Assembly: GCA_021734105.1 (NCBI GenBank)
Contig: JAIPJP010000009.1
Span: 1-34,074, forward strand
Direction: 5' to 3'
Length of the DNA stretch: 34,074 nucleotides
From: Candidatus Woesearchaeota archaeon
GTDB lineage: Archaea > Nanobdellota > Nanobdellia > Woesearchaeales > SKGA01
Part shown: positions 24,081 through 33,912 of the stretch, piece after piece
How the letters are laid out: each line of letters begins with the position of its first letter
Position numbering within the stretch: position 1 is the first letter of the stretch
The notes under the pieces: model-generated
What the model saw: the letters and a program-made list of their open reading frames with translations, nothing else
The model's database searches: none
Told to the model about the DNA's origin: nothing
Program-made: the position numbers and the translations under genes

Positions 24081-27000
24081 TTAGTCCCATTCTCTTGTTG
24101 AAGGCAGGCATGTATGTGAGCAATATTTTTTAGTAGTGCTTGTCGTAACTGTTTGCACGTAAGTATTGTACGGTCCCAAATAGTCATCACAAAAAAGAAG
24201 TGAGTTCCCACAAAGAAGCGCCTCGCCATATGGCGTCTGGACTAAATTATTTTCTTCTAGCACCTCTCCTTGAAAACATGCACGTGTGCCATCAGGTATA
24301 ATGAAAATATTTGAGGATCCTGTTTCGCAACAATTTCCAGCCATATAAATTCCGTTTCGACACTCGCACGCTGCCTGACTATTTTGTGGCGCAATTTGAC
24401 AATTGGAAAGACAAGCTGTATTCTCAACACACCGATAGTCTTGTAAACTACCCTGATCAGTAACAAAATCAGCTGCAGTAAAGTCCTTACAAACTGGATT
24501 TCCATCACACGTGCAGGCAGAAAGATCGCTTAAACCACACGCTCCACTCTTACAAACACCCATACAACTAAAATCTCCTGCGGATGGCTGCGGCGCAATA
24601 ACGCCGTTATCTTGAAGGTTTCCTCCTTGTGGTCCTGCGCAATAACCTTTTTGAATATACTCAAATACATCTTTATCATACTTTTTGTCATAAAATTCTT
24701 TGAATGCAGGTTCGAGTTCAGAATCGTCATTAAACGAATCATAAAGTTGTTTTTCAAAAGTTGTTGAAGAATAATCCCTGCAAACAAGATTCTCTTCTTC
24801 CTTGTTAAAACCAACGATTGATGGTCCTGCGCATCGCGCAAATTGATTTTCTAAAGCGGGGGTGAAATCAGTGCACTCGGTTTCAATCCACTCGGTATTA
24901 ATAGTTCCACCGCACGTGTTTCCTCGTTGCGCACTACAAAATTGTTTAAAGTTCACGCTAAAAAAATTATTCATACGATTATCACTAAAAGAAATATCCG
25001 ATGGTGAGTGTGTAAAATCTTTTCCTCCATAAGCATCTGCTAAGAATTTATTGCCATAACTAGTCTTGTTCACATCAACAACTGTTTTGTCCTTATCTAA
25101 GATTGCTGTTTGGAGTAAAGTATAGTCTTGGTAAGGATAGGTAATCTTAAAATCTTTTTCATAGCATACCATTGACGAGTCTGCATAATCGCCACCTCGT
25201 AACCCCCCAGAAGGTATATTATCTTGCGACAGAGGGTTTTCTACAACGCAGCATACGTGGGATGCTTGATATTCTTCTCCTGAATAATATGGGTAAGGCA
25301 ATGATTCATAATCATTTTTGGAAATAGCCTCATTGCTTATCGTTCCTTTATAACCATGTGGCAAACATGCTGCTAAGTGTATAGTTTTAACATCTGGATC
25401 GCTTGTAAGCCCTTCTTGTGATACTGCCAAACTCACCTGTCTTTTTTCGATTACATTTCCTGAAAAATTTTCTGCGGAGAACCAAACCGCGGTGACATTG
25501 TGAATAGTGATATCCTCTTGAATGGGCAAAGACAATACATTATTCGAAGTAGTTATTATTTTTCCGTCTTTATTATCAATAAAGGTATAAACTAAACTAT
25601 CATCATCACGTAATAATGCTGGTTGTGAATTTGAGGCATTCAAAATATAAGGATCTTCTATGGACGCATATGAATTATTAATATCATCAAAAAGATTTCT
25701 TAGTTCTAGAACAGCAACGGGTAAGTCAAAAACAAGTATGCGCACTATTTGGAAATCTTTAAGACCGTGCGCGTCTGTAACAATTACGGTTACATTGTGT
25801 AGTCCTATATCTTCATCGGTCGTATCATACCATGTTTGAGAAGTTGCTTCTGCGTTAAAGTCTTTCCATTGATTAACAAAGTCTTCGGGAGGATCGTTGT
25901 CTCGAACAACACATTGCCAATGGTTAGCAAGCGCGCAACCATCATCTAATTCGTCGCAACAGGTCTCGTTAAACATATCGTTTGCGTCTGCTTTCCAACC
26001 AGTTAGTTGTACAGTTACTTCACTACCGTCCGGGTCGATAAAATCTATGGGAATCGTTACTCTATCACCTATTTGATGTTGAAAATTAACAACGTTCTCA
26101 TTAATAATAGTTGGTGGTGTTCTTGGCCAGTGTAAATAGTCTAGTGCTGGTTTTCGTTGTTGTATTGCAAAATTAAATGTTAATGGTTTTCCTAGAACTT
26201 GCGATGAGGTGTCCGTGACGCGTAAGACTTGATCAAGGCAAACGCTTCCTTCTATATCGCAGTCAAGTTCTGAAGGTAACACGTTAACATCATAAAAAGG
26301 ATAGTAAAAAGGATTAAAATCTGGATTATCCCACTCTTCTCGAACATCAAAATAAGGATTCCTCACCATGTTTTTCACAAGAATATATATAAAATTGTAA
26401 AATTCGTTAATGTTAATAGAAAATTTTTTTTGAAAATCAAATTGTCTAATAATAGGTTCTTTTCCTTGAACACGCACAATAAAAGGATAGCTTGCTATAA
26501 CTTGCATGCCTCTTGGTTGTTGAAAATATATAGAAACATTAGGTTCGTCAATAACAGTAATGTTGCTTCCTAAAATATTTTCGTACATCGTAAAATTAAC
26601 ACAAACAGGAAGTTCGTATTCGACAAATGTTTGTAATTGTCGCTCCAAAGAATTATTTTTCGCCATGGAGTCAAAGCCGTAAAGCGAATTACAAACAAGT
26701 GTATTTTTGTTTGGCCCATCATATGAGCAAAGGGGCGGCATGTTGTTTTTTCCTAAAAAACCACTCCAGCTTATTTCTCTGGAGAGCAGATTGCATCCTG
26801 GTAATGAGTCAAAGAAATTATTTGCGTAGCGAGTCGTGTAGGCTGTAAAAAAAGTATCTTTGATAGGGTAATAACTTGTTTCTTCGTTTGATAAGTTAAT
26901 AGGTCTTGGTGGTAAGGCTATTGGGCAGTCGGCATAATCTCGAATGCCATAACTAATATTGAACTGTTTTTCCACTAGGTTTCCTCTTTCAAGCGTTGTG

Positions 27001-27332
27001 TAGGTAAAAGGATAGTAGTGGACTCCTTGTTTAAAAGACTGATCAGCATCAGTATTTTGAGTTTTATCTGGCGTCAATCCCCCTTGACTTTCATAAATAA
27101 CTCCTCCTTGTTGACTAAGAAGTACAATTCCTTCAGAGGTTACTTTATCTAGACAACTTGAGACGTAATGATGCAACGCGCTTGTTTGTACAAATTCTTC
27201 AATTAGATTGTCTGCCTCGGCATCAAGTCTTGCTTGCTCGGTTAAATTTCTTGCTGAAAGAACTATGGCTACAACGATGACTAGAAGAATTCCAATAATT
27301 ACAAAAAGTGTTATCTGACCTCTTTTTTGCAT
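24081..27332 (-). CDS. Large pilin-like-anchored surface protein with cadherin/PKD-like domains and cysteine-rich C-terminus
   Basis: This 1083-residue protein begins MQKRGQITLFVIIGILLVIV, an R-G-Q-I-T class III-like signal and helix, placing the rest outside. Residues about 40-400 are an unrecognised region with scattered cysteines. About 411-537 looks cadherin/dystroglycan-like (IPIDFIDPDGSEVTVQL and VTVIVTDAHGLKD). Another Ig-like domain follows to about 655. The last 230 residues are cysteine-rich (for example ACTCDGNPVC, QAACECRNG, GNCCETG). It has its own TATA box 23 bases before the ATG and therefore appears leaderless, and T-tracts close the unit. The family is unknown by name. The protein looks like a pilin-type stalk carrying a very large adhesive ectodomain. 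Confidence 0.8.
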   Translation of the reverse strand: MQKRGQITLFVIIGILLVIVVAIVLSARNLTEQARLDAEADNLIEEFVQTSALHHYVSSCLDKVTSEGIVLLSQQGGVIYESQGGLTPDKTQNTDADQSFKQGVHYYPFTYTTLERGNLVEKQFNISYGIRDYADCPIALPPRPINLSNEETSYYPIKDTFFTAYTTRYANNFFDSLPGCNLLSREISWSGFLGKNNMPPLCSYDGPNKNTLVCNSLYGFDSMAKNNSLERQLQTFVEYELPVCVNFTMYENILGSNITVIDEPNVSIYFQQPRGMQVIASYPFIVRVQGKEPIIRQFDFQKKFSININEFYNFIYILVKNMVRNPYFDVREEWDNPDFNPFYYPFYDVNVLPSELDCDIEGSVCLDQVLRVTDTSSQVLGKPLTFNFAIQQRKPALDYLHWPRTPPTIINENVVNFQHQIGDRVTIPIDFIDPDGSEVTVQLTGWKADANDMFNETCCDELDDGCALANHWQCVVRDNDPPEDFVNQWKDFNAEATSQTWYDTTDEDIGLHNVTVIVTDAHGLKDFQIVRILVFDLPVAVLELRNLFDDINNSYASIEDPYILNASNSQPALLRDDDSLVYTFIDNKDGKIITTSNNVLSLPIQEDITIHNVTAVWFSAENFSGNVIEKRQVSLAVSQEGLTSDPDVKTIHLAACLPHGYKGTISNEAISKNDYESLPYPYYSGEEYQASHVCCVVENPLSQDNIPSGGLRGGDYADSSMVCYEKDFKITYPYQDYTLLQTAILDKDKTVVDVNKTSYGNKFLADAYGGKDFTHSPSDISFSDNRMNNFFSVNFKQFCSAQRGNTCGGTINTEWIETECTDFTPALENQFARCAGPSIVGFNKEEENLVCRDYSSTTFEKQLYDSFNDDSELEPAFKEFYDKKYDKDVFEYIQKGYCAGPQGGNLQDNGVIAPQPSAGDFSCMGVCKSGACGLSDLSACTCDGNPVCKDFTAADFVTDQGSLQDYRCVENTACLSNCQIAPQNSQAACECRNGIYMAGNCCETGSSNIFIIPDGTRACFQGEVLEENNLVQTPYGEALLCGNSLLFCDDYLGPYNTYVQTVTTSTTKKYCSHTCLPSTREWD

Positions 27333-27354
27333 GAAAATATTTAAGACTCTCGTT

Positions 27355-27362
27355 CTTTTAAA
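27355..27362 (-). promoter_or_regulatory. TATA box of a leaderless promoter for the gene at 27332
   Basis: TTTAAAAG on the minus strand centred about 27 bases before the ATG. This places transcription at or next to the start codon, consistent with the absence of a ribosome binding site. Confidence 0.65.
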
Positions 27363-27479
27363 TGTTACTTAAGAAAACTCAAAAATTACCTTAAAGAATA
27401 TCTACAGGCGTGTATTCCTTGTAAAAAGCACAACTAAGTATCAGTGCTGGCTGTAAATAATTAAAAGAACTTATTGCCT

Positions 27480-27516
27480 AAAAAAGAATACAACAATTTG
27501 ATGTTAGAACAAAAAA
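27480..27516 (-). terminator. Oligo-T tracts after the MEMO1-family gene
   Basis: A T6 tract at 27511-27516 immediately follows the stop at 27520, and another lies at 27480-27485. The rest of the spacer to 27362 holds no gene that I can see. Confidence 0.5.
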
Positions 27517-27519
27517 GTA

Positions 27520-28398
27520 TTATTCTTTTTTCTTTACAACAACCGATGCAAAACTTACTGTGGTGTGATAATCGTCATTAAGGTCTCCTGAGAGATAGTT
27601 TTGTTCGAGTAATATTTTTTCTGGCTGCAGAACTTGAAAAAAAAGTCGAAGCGCGTGAAAACCACTAATTGGTGCCATGGTTTCATCAACCGCTGTTAAA
27701 AATCCTTCTTTGTCAAACGCAGTGAGTGCATTAAATAGTTTTTTATCTACTGCCGCAATGTTTTCTGGAATGTGTTCAGTAAAGGGGACATAGTGGAATT
27801 TTCTTCCATAACTAGTAAAATGAGTGATAAAGATGTATGTCGCTGTTTTTTTTTGCTCAAGAAGTGTTTCTTTGATATCGACGGAGAGTTCTTCAACATT
27901 GGTTTCTGGTCCAACAATAAGCGGCGCTATTTTTATTTTTTCTGCGTGTCCTTTGTTAATGAATTGCAAGAAAGGGAGTTGTACTTCTATAACTGATTCG
28001 ACGTTATGTAGTTCGTCGTTAAGCGCGATGTTTCCTTTGGCAACGAGTTCTCGAAGAAAATTCTGGTCTGCACGTACCTCGCCATAAGGCATTTGAAATG
28101 TTTGCATGGTGGTTCCTGTTTTTGTGCTGTGTTGTGCTTGCCCAATAATAATGTAGAGGTCTGATGCAACGCCTTCTTCTGCTAGTGCTGCATAGCTCCA
28201 CGCAGCGCAAGGTCCTGCTAATTCATATGATGCGTGCGGTACAATAATTGCTTGCACGTTTCCTTCTTTTGGCTTAGTAAGTTTTCCTGCTGGAAGCGCT
28301 CCAGGACCCAGTTTATGGTGAAAGATGTCGTCGAATTGTTTATCAAGAAGGGTGACGCCGTTTGCGTAGTGGGTTTTGTTTGCTATTGGTTGTCTCAT
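27520..28398 (-). CDS. MEMO1-family protein (AmmeMemoRadiSam protein B-like), divergent metal site
   Basis: This 292-residue protein has the length and motif order of the MEMO1/MJ0403 family: a PHASYELAGPCAAWSY motif near residue 54 (PHAGYxYSG in relatives), GQAQHS near 87, NVESVIEVQLPFLQ near 133, an ITHFTSYG strand where SSDFSHYG is usual, and ISGFHALR where a CG motif is usual. Two of the usual histidines are kept (PHA and QHS), but the third His and the Cys are replaced. The fold resembles class III extradiol dioxygenases. The cellular role in archaea is unresolved, and copper binding is known for the human protein. A TTG six codons upstream is in frame, but the TATA box at 28422-28429 places transcription at this ATG. 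Own promoter, own terminator; a link to the surface genes is not shown. Confidence 0.85.
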   Translation of the reverse strand: MRQPIANKTHYANGVTLLDKQFDDIFHHKLGPGALPAGKLTKPKEGNVQAIIVPHASYELAGPCAAWSYAALAEEGVASDLYIIIGQAQHSTKTGTTMQTFQMPYGEVRADQNFLRELVAKGNIALNDELHNVESVIEVQLPFLQFINKGHAEKIKIAPLIVGPETNVEELSVDIKETLLEQKKTATYIFITHFTSYGRKFHYVPFTEHIPENIAAVDKKLFNALTAFDKEGFLTAVDETMAPISGFHALRLFFQVLQPEKILLEQNYLSGDLNDDYHTTVSFASVVVKKKE

Positions 28399-28421
28399 GT
28401 CATGAGTTAAGAGCAAAGAAG

Positions 28422-28429
28422 TTAATAAA
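28422..28429 (-). promoter_or_regulatory. TATA box for the MEMO1-family gene
   Basis: TTTATTAA on the minus strand, centred about 27 bases before the ATG at 28398, indicates a leaderless transcript and decides against the upstream TTG start. Confidence 0.6.
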
Positions 28430-28458
28430 TCTTGCGTAGCGTAGAAGCTTACATTAAT

Positions 28459-31400
28459 TCAATCTGCAGGGTTATAACTCATATCAACAGTATCAATAGG
28501 AACATAACTTATATTAACGGTTGCGTTGCAATAAGAATTGGTTTTACAAGCATCTAGAGACTTTGAAGAACAATAACTATAGTTAGTATCGCAAACTGAA
28601 TCATACGCTCCCGACGGGTACTCAGTACAATAAGGAAAATTCTCTTCACAACCATCATCTATACATTCAGGGTCTAAAGGAGATTGATCTCCACAAACTT
28701 GTGCTTGCGTACACGGCAGTGGCATCGTATCCCAGTCACAGCTAATAAGTGTTTCAACAGCTTCGCAACCACTTTCTTCAACTTCATCATCATCACAATT
28801 TGTTTTGTTTGCCACAAATTCCCAGCCCTTTTCAGAATCACAGATGCCGCAGCTCAGCATAGCAGAAGAATCTGAATCGTCACAATCATCATTCTCATCG
28901 CAAGCGGTATCTGTTGTAGAAGGTGTTGGTTTGAGCTCACAACTAATATTATTTAGTTGCCCATGATCACAAGTCATGTTTGAATCTTTTGTATAACTTG
29001 CATTCCAAAATCCGCAGGAATTGTTTCCAAATTTAAAAATCTCTTTTCCATCAGTATTATTATCACATGCTTCTGCGTATTCTAAAATACCGTTGCCTAG
29101 CGTTGAAGTATATGTTCCTGTGGTGTAGGGGATAGTTGGATCAATAGCAAGTGCTGTTGTTAGTCGTTTCCAATCAAAAGAAACTTCATAGGAATACTTT
29201 TTTTGGGGATTAACTAACGAAATTATTTGTCGTTCGATACTTTTGTTTGAGCCATAACTATAGTTCAGTGCGTATATTTCATCATTATAATATCGCTCAG
29301 CAAGTGGCTCAACAGAGGTGTTAATGTTTATGTACTCTATGGTGTAATACTTATTATTTAACTTCTCTTTGGTTTCTTGTAGGCCAATAAGGGTTTTATT
29401 TCCTCGTTGTTCTAAGTAAAAATCATCAAAGACAATGGTTTCATCGGCAAACAAAGAGAGGAGTGCTTCGGGGTTAAATGTTTCTTGTACTAAATCATCT
29501 TTTTTGGTAAACCATCCTGAAAAGAATTTTTTAATACCGTCTAAAATATTTTGTGTGAATGAACCAATTGAAGCGCCATTGTTAAAAACTTTATCAAAAT
29601 CATAATCGCCATTTTCCGTATATGCTAAGAATAGTATGTTAAATTCTGGGTTGTATGCAAAACGTAATCCTGATGAACCTTCATAGTCGCAACCTGTAAA
29701 GAAGTCATCTTCTTCTCGTTGATCTGCAGAAAGCACATTCTCACATGCAGTACTAAATGCTTCTTTCTCAGTTTCATCATCTGTTGCTAATTCTATGTCA
29801 AAAATCTTTGCGTGTTGATAAAAAAGGGTCATGAATTCTTTAATAGTTACTTCCGAGTCTAATCCTAATCCTATGAGTACTTGGTCTGTTGGATTGGTTG
29901 CCGAAAGACCATAACTGAGCACACAAGAATCTTTAATATTGTTCTGCACAGCAGATAAACCTAATGCACCAGAACCATCTGAAGATTGTTCTAGTCCTGC
30001 GATGTCTCCACAAAAAATGTTAAAGTTTGTGCTGTCTTCAGTAACTTCTTCTGATGCGATATCATACATTTTTGCTGCGATAATTCTTGATTTTGATAAG
30101 CTTCGAACATCTACCCAGTCTCCTCCTGGCGTACATACATGTGTTCCTAAGGCGTCAAAATCAGTTTTTAGATATTCTGACGCTGTATCTACAAGTAATT
30201 CGTCACGAGAATCATCATCTGCATAATCTGCATAAGAAACAAATTTATCTTCATAAGCGTTTCCATCGCGGTTGCAAATATAGAATGCTGCATCGCCGTT
30301 GGCATTAACAAAGTAAAGTAAATCGTTATAGTTTGGATCGTTGAGTGCTTCGCCTACAGTCATATCGCTATAAACAGTTGCTCCAGAAAAACAAGCTGCT
30401 TCGCTATCTACATAATATTCTCCTGCTCCGTTTCGCTCTCTGGTGTCATCTCCACAACAGCGACTTCCTGTCCAGTCAAAACTTGCTTGCGCTTCGCATG
30501 CATACCAATAAGGTCCTTTTTCAGAAAGCTCTACATCTTCATCAAATCCTACATCCGTCGGACCATCAAGATTTTTGACCCATTGTCCGAAGTTTCCTGC
30601 ACAATAATAATTATCAGTATTATTTTTATCAGCTGCACTCCCATCTTCGCTTAAGAAAAAACTATCTGCTGCAACTTGAAGATTTGACTTTGCGACAGGA
30701 TTATAGGTTGTTCTAATTTCTAGCGCAATAACATCTTTAAAGTTAAAACCCGCACAATTAAAATCTGTAAGTGGTACAACTGCATGATGCCAGCGATTAA
30801 GACCTTCGCCATTAACTAAATAGGTGCTAAAGGACTCATCCGCAATACAAAAAAGAGAATTGTTATCTTGTAATACTATTTCTTCGAGCCTGTCTAAATT
30901 ATAAGCAATATCAAATTCAAGGTTATCAAACGTTGACCAGTCTTTGAGTCGTCTAAAATCATCTCGATAATTTTTTGATTCTCTAAACTCGACATCGAAA
31001 GGTTTTGATAAGGAAATTCCTCGTTGTATACTAATATAATCGATTAAATTATTATCGGCAATTTGATCAAAATTCATAACCGTATGTAATGCGCCACCTT
31101 TACCATAATAGCCATACTTATGTTCATTCTGAGTGGAGAATAAGGATTCTGATTGACTATTGTGGCAGACACTAAAATCAGTGCAACATTCAGAAATGTA
31201 ATTATTACTTGATTGTTCGTAGCAAATAAATGCATTTGATTGAGTGAATGACGTTGCTGAGCTGCTAAGCGCGATTCCTTTTGATTGCCAGTTCGCACGT
31301 TCTCCTATACAACACTTTCCATAAGCGATACCGCCCGTACATTCCGAAAATAATAATGAGTCTTGGGCACCTTCAAAATAAACTCCTCCTTCTTGGATAC

Positions 31401-33861
31401 AAGTATCTCTATTTGGCTGTTTTGAAATTGGTTTGCAAGCTGATGCCTGTTCAGTATCTGGTACTATGCAACAAATTTCTCCAGGAGCAAGACTATTTAA
31501 AGGTAAATGTTCTCCAAATGAGCAGTATGCCGGCGCCATATCGTCACCGCAAGTTTTCCCCACGTAAGTTTCTGCAACACCGTCTTCATCTCTATCTTGT
31601 GCAAATGAAACATCGCTACAAGCGCCATCTAAAGGTGTGGTGTCTAAAAGACAAGCAGCTAAAGAGAAAGTGCATTGGCTTTTTGGAACAAGCTCATTCT
31701 TATCGGCAAAATCTAATGACTTTGTTAACTCCTTGCAAGAATAATCGTAAGGATATCGTTTACAATACTGTTCTTTTAAATCGTTAAAATCATCCATATT
31801 ATTAAAATAATTGCCTAAGGTTTGATTGTCAGCCACATAACAAGAACTTCTACACGCAGAGCCCTGATCAAAAAAGCCATCTTGTAAACTAAAAGAACGC
31901 ACTTCAGCACCATTATTTTGGCAACAATAAAAACGCCCCTCAGCATCATTTTGACACTCAGTGAATGATGTTTCGAAATGACCTAACTCATTAATTGCTG
32001 AAACACAATCTAACTCGCCCGGATCTGTTGCGCTCGAAAAGTTCTCTCCTTCGGCAATTGCTGTTCCTTTTCCTTTTGCAGGAACATCTCCTGTTGCATT
32101 ACAGTAAAACCATTCTTGTCCATTACTAATGTAATCAACGCCATTTGTGGTATGAATTTTAAATGGAACGTTTGCAGCTCCAGCATCCCACCAGTGCCAT
32201 TGTGCGCTTGTAAAAAGCGAAAGTTTATTTTCATTATCTGCGGCTTCAGTTTCTGGAGCTTTATCTTTTCCACAGAAATATTCCCCGTCTAAAGAAACAT
32301 AACCTACATCTGATAAATCTGAATTGATTTCGCATAAAGAATTTGCAGAACAGTCTGTTGATGATAAAACTTCACAATAAGTTGAAATATCTGCATCTCC
32401 AGTAAAATATTCACCGGTTGCATCACCATAAATATTATTACAACCCATTTCTATTAATACATCGACAGTAAAATCATGATCATCATACAACATTTGACAA
32501 TCAAACTTGTGTTTAGGAACGCAACCTATATCATCCCCACAACAACCATCAAGACCGTTTAGTGCTGAGAAATCATATTCGCCTTCATTTGCAGCTAAAA
32601 CATCATCATTTAAAGAATTGTCACACCAGCCATCCGTCCATTCATACTTGCCAACATCGGAATTATATCCGCATCGTTTACCTGATGAACCATCGATATA
32701 ATTATCCATCGTATCAAGCATACCACAACAGGAAAGTTCGGCATCCCCATCATAATCGCCACCCATACCTGTGCAAACAGCTTCATATGCATGTCCATCA
32801 TAGAATGTTGATGAAATAGTTTTACCATCTATTGCAAAAAGGTAATCATACAAATTCACAAAATTCCTAACTTGCGGTTCATTCGTCAGAAGTTTTGCCA
32901 TTGAAATATATGAACTTGTTTTACTATTATCAGTCAAGTAAGCTAAAGTATGTTCTCGTTCTCCTCCATCTCTATCATCAGAGGCAATAAATGAAAAATA
33001 ATAAACATTTCCTGGTTTAAGCAATAAAGATTCAAGCTCGTCAGCGTTTTCTAATTGTTGAGGAATTATGTGAGTGAAATCATTACGTACTTCAGTTTCA
33101 TCAGATATATTTTCCGCCCAACCATCAGCCAATCGAATAATATCATAAAAATCTTTTCGAAGAGCACAACAATTGTCTAAACCATCAGAATAGTCTTCTG
33201 CTTTAATTAAAAAATCAGTATACGGAATTTCTTTAATAACATAACTTCCATAATCATTATGTTTCCACTTTAAAGAAAACGGAGTTTCTTCATTAACAAC
33301 TAAAAAGAAAGCAATCTGATCAAAATACTTTCCAGTATCAGCGTAAAATAATTGCTCATCGTTTTCTAAAGCGGGTTCGTGAATAAGCTGATATTTGAAA
33401 TCTTGTTTTTTCTCGTCTGTTTTAAAAAGCCAAGAATCTGCAAAAGAGCCATCTTGAGTATATCTTATAGGGCAAGAAAATTTTTGAGGATTAAACTGAG
33501 TAGGATCTGACTTCAAATCATATGCACAAAAAGAAATAGGATCGCGATAAGGCGAGTCTGTTTCATCGCGTTCTAAATATTGTTCATATGGAACTAATCC
33601 AAAAGTTGGAAGAACGCCATAATACAAATAATAATTTTCATAACTATAAATGGACTTGTAAAAATCAGGAAAGTGTGTTGAAAGGCTTGAAGCATCTAAG
33701 TATTCAACCTCTGATTTTTGATCAAAATCAACAAATAATCGGGCTAAATTAAATTCTTCATCGGTTAAAGAATATGACCGAACTTCCTCAGCACTAAGCA
33801 CCAAACCAATCATAGAACTAAAAATAAGTAGGATAACAAGTAACATAACTAATTTTTTCAC
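28459..33861 (-). CDS. Giant secreted cysteine-rich surface protein (1800 residues)
   Basis: The GTG start gives M/V-KKLVMLLVILLIF and a signal peptide ending near VLSAEE. No later membrane helix is seen, so it is probably secreted or held by partners. It contains at least eight Cys-Cys dipeptides spread through the chain (for example NNCCAL-type, DGCCGDD, SRCCGDD, EICCIV, GKCCIG). An Asp-rich calcium-type loop (DRDEDGVAE) lies near 750, a jelly-roll, carbohydrate-binding-like region at about 925-1080 (WHHAVVPLTDF...IALEIRTTY), a GNGILEYAEACDNN motif related to DUF4215 near 1590, and a terminal cysteine-rich, acidic segment. AGGTG lies 7 bases before the GTG. It resembles the 1339-residue protein in signal, start layout and cysteine density. 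Extracellular adhesion or armour is inferred; family not recognised. Confidence 0.8.
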   Translation of the reverse strand: MKKLVMLLVILLIFSSMIGLVLSAEEVRSYSLTDEEFNLARLFVDFDQKSEVEYLDASSLSTHFPDFYKSIYSYENYYLYYGVLPTFGLVPYEQYLERDETDSPYRDPISFCAYDLKSDPTQFNPQKFSCPIRYTQDGSFADSWLFKTDEKKQDFKYQLIHEPALENDEQLFYADTGKYFDQIAFFLVVNEETPFSLKWKHNDYGSYVIKEIPYTDFLIKAEDYSDGLDNCCALRKDFYDIIRLADGWAENISDETEVRNDFTHIIPQQLENADELESLLLKPGNVYYFSFIASDDRDGGEREHTLAYLTDNSKTSSYISMAKLLTNEPQVRNFVNLYDYLFAIDGKTISSTFYDGHAYEAVCTGMGGDYDGDAELSCCGMLDTMDNYIDGSSGKRCGYNSDVGKYEWTDGWCDNSLNDDVLAANEGEYDFSALNGLDGCCGDDIGCVPKHKFDCQMLYDDHDFTVDVLIEMGCNNIYGDATGEYFTGDADISTYCEVLSSTDCSANSLCEINSDLSDVGYVSLDGEYFCGKDKAPETEAADNENKLSLFTSAQWHWWDAGAANVPFKIHTTNGVDYISNGQEWFYCNATGDVPAKGKGTAIAEGENFSSATDPGELDCVSAINELGHFETSFTECQNDAEGRFYCCQNNGAEVRSFSLQDGFFDQGSACRSSCYVADNQTLGNYFNNMDDFNDLKEQYCKRYPYDYSCKELTKSLDFADKNELVPKSQCTFSLAACLLDTTPLDGACSDVSFAQDRDEDGVAETYVGKTCGDDMAPAYCSFGEHLPLNSLAPGEICCIVPDTEQASACKPISKQPNRDTCIQEGGVYFEGAQDSLLFSECTGGIAYGKCCIGERANWQSKGIALSSSATSFTQSNAFICYEQSSNNYISECCTDFSVCHNSQSESLFSTQNEHKYGYYGKGGALHTVMNFDQIADNNLIDYISIQRGISLSKPFDVEFRESKNYRDDFRRLKDWSTFDNLEFDIAYNLDRLEEIVLQDNNSLFCIADESFSTYLVNGEGLNRWHHAVVPLTDFNCAGFNFKDVIALEIRTTYNPVAKSNLQVAADSFFLSEDGSAADKNNTDNYYCAGNFGQWVKNLDGPTDVGFDEDVELSEKGPYWYACEAQASFDWTGSRCCGDDTRERNGAGEYYVDSEAACFSGATVYSDMTVGEALNDPNYNDLLYFVNANGDAAFYICNRDGNAYEDKFVSYADYADDDSRDELLVDTASEYLKTDFDALGTHVCTPGGDWVDVRSLSKSRIIAAKMYDIASEEVTEDSTNFNIFCGDIAGLEQSSDGSGALGLSAVQNNIKDSCVLSYGLSATNPTDQVLIGLGLDSEVTIKEFMTLFYQHAKIFDIELATDDETEKEAFSTACENVLSADQREEDDFFTGCDYEGSSGLRFAYNPEFNILFLAYTENGDYDFDKVFNNGASIGSFTQNILDGIKKFFSGWFTKKDDLVQETFNPEALLSLFADETIVFDDFYLEQRGNKTLIGLQETKEKLNNKYYTIEYININTSVEPLAERYYNDEIYALNYSYGSNKSIERQIISLVNPQKKYSYEVSFDWKRLTTALAIDPTIPYTTGTYTSTLGNGILEYAEACDNNTDGKEIFKFGNNSCGFWNASYTKDSNMTCDHGQLNNISCELKPTPSTTDTACDENDDCDDSDSSAMLSCGICDSEKGWEFVANKTNCDDDEVEESGCEAVETLISCDWDTMPLPCTQAQVCGDQSPLDPECIDDGCEENFPYCTEYPSGAYDSVCDTNYSYCSSKSLDACKTNSYCNATVNISYVPIDTVDMSYNPAD

Positions 33862-33868
33862 AACATCA

Positions 33869-33873
33869 CACCT
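33869..33873 (-). promoter_or_regulatory. Ribosome binding site for the GTG start at 33861
   Basis: AGGTG on the minus strand, 7 bases before GTG-AAA-AAA. There is no in-frame ATG until codon 6, inside the signal peptide. Confidence 0.6.
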
Positions 33874-33912
33874 TTCCCTAAACTTAATGTTACTTAAAAA
33901 CAGAATTCGTCA

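Noticed and set aside
27363-27479. Spacer searched for an RNA gene or small ORF
   Set aside because: AT-rich with no cloverleaf, no convincing stem and no frame with a start signal.
31281-31787. 168-codon plus-strand frame
   Set aside because: It lies antisense to the 1800-residue gene, has Leu/His/Lys-biased composition with no motif, and is a typical shadow of a cysteine/aspartate-rich reading frame.
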